The position numbers and the translations under genes were made by a program. Below, in pieces: positions 15,127-15,413 of a stretch of DNA of 15,413 nucleotides (its first letter is position 1; each line of letters opens with the position of its first letter). Under the pieces are notes generated by a model. It saw nothing but the letters and a program-made list of their open reading frames with translations. It did not search any database and was not told where the DNA came from. This DNA is from JAJRWS01 sp039831705. Lineage in GTDB: Bacteria; Planctomycetota; Planctomycetia; Pirellulales; Lacipirellulaceae. The stretch covers positions 1-15,413 of the forward strand of contig JBDOMT010000058.1 of assembly GCA_039831705.1 (NCBI GenBank), written 5' to 3'.

Positions 15127-15277
15127 ACCACGAAGGACACGAAGAGCACGAAGGTTGGAAAAACGAGCACTTCGAAGATTGCCACAGGCTGAAATTTTCT
15201 TAATATCTTCAAACCGTATCCAAGATCTTGTGCAGTCTATCCTCAATATGCTTCGTGCTCTTCGTGTCCTTCGTGGT
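15127..15277. repeat. Perfect 27-bp inverted repeat with 97-bp spacer
   Basis: Arms at 15127-15153 and 15251-15277 are exact reverse complements over 27 bp, built from the phrase CACGAAGGACACGAAG and its continuation. The 97-bp centre has no gene. This phrase is, to my recollection, a dispersed repeat in many environmental bacteria. The arrangement resembles a miniature inverted-repeat element, although no target-site duplication is obvious. Confidence 0.85.
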
Positions 15278-15413
15278 GAATTTAGTTATCGCAAACAGAT
15301 ACCAAGTAATTATTGTCTCCTACGGGGATCTAAAAACCCTCGTCTTCAGGCGATCACTTCAGTAGAACTAGGCTACGGAAGCGTACTTCGATACCGGGCA
15401 AAGCGGGCATAAT

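Larger units (their letters stand above)
14924..15413. other. Gene-free region with palindromic repeats
   Basis: About 490 bp without a supported gene. It contains the two inverted-repeat elements listed separately. From 15278 to the window end I see no gene, terminator or clear promoter. A 101-codon plus-strand frame (15107-15412) starts by reading the CACGAAGGACACGAAG repeat and is low-complexity basic sequence, so I do not call it. Confidence 0.65.

Noticed and set aside
15107..15412. 101-codon plus-strand frame
   Set aside because: It begins by translating the inverted repeat arm, is rich in Arg and Leu, reaches the window edge and has no recognisable domain or ribosome binding site.

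Overview
The window looks like chromosomal DNA of a planctomycete, probably a Pirellulales-type member. The evidence is a PSD1-family cytochrome-like protein (PSCyt1/PSCyt2/PSD1) followed 6 bp later by a DUF1501 protein, a second DUF1501 protein, a sulfatase, a PAS-AraC regulator of a type I associate with this phylum, moderate GC content, and loosely packed genes separated by palindromic repeats. The species assignment is inference; no rRNA or tRNA gene is present.

Left part (1-7569): the 3' end of an arylsulfatase gene; a ~330 bp gap with a large imperfect hairpin and a sigma70-like promoter candidate; the PSD1 + DUF1501 pair; a ~420 bp gap with REP-like repeats and another promoter candidate; and a stand-alone DUF1501 gene. 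These exported proteins have no settled biochemical function apart from the sulfatase.

Middle (7570-9968): a CorA-type divalent cation transporter, convergent with a minus-strand PAS-AraC regulator. That regulator is divergent from the next operon, across a ~290 bp intergenic region with a small palindrome and two short tandem repeats.

Right part (9969-14923), the most interesting section: six same-strand genes that look like a self-contained corrinoid-dependent methyl-transfer system. In order they are a UroD-superfamily methyltransferase-like protein, a 61-residue unknown protein, a stand-alone MetH-activation-domain-like protein with a three-cysteine tail, an MtrH-family methyltransferase, a cobalamin-binding corrinoid protein with an intact DxHxxG motif, and a Gfo/Idh/MocA protein lacking two canonical catalytic residues. 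By analogy with O-demethylase systems (Mtv, Mto) I infer that the UroD-like protein moves a methyl group from a methylated substrate to the corrinoid protein, MtrH passes it to a tetrahydropterin, and the MetH-like protein restores Co(II) to Co(I). The Gfo/Idh protein would handle the substrate or its demethylated product. The substrate is unknown. The adjacent PAS-AraC protein is the obvious candidate regulator. Several gene junctions in this operon carry short tandem duplications, two of which include the upstream gene's stop codon.

Right edge (14924-15413): no gene. It holds two palindromic repeat elements, including a perfect 27-bp inverted repeat of the CACGAAGGACACGAAG type.
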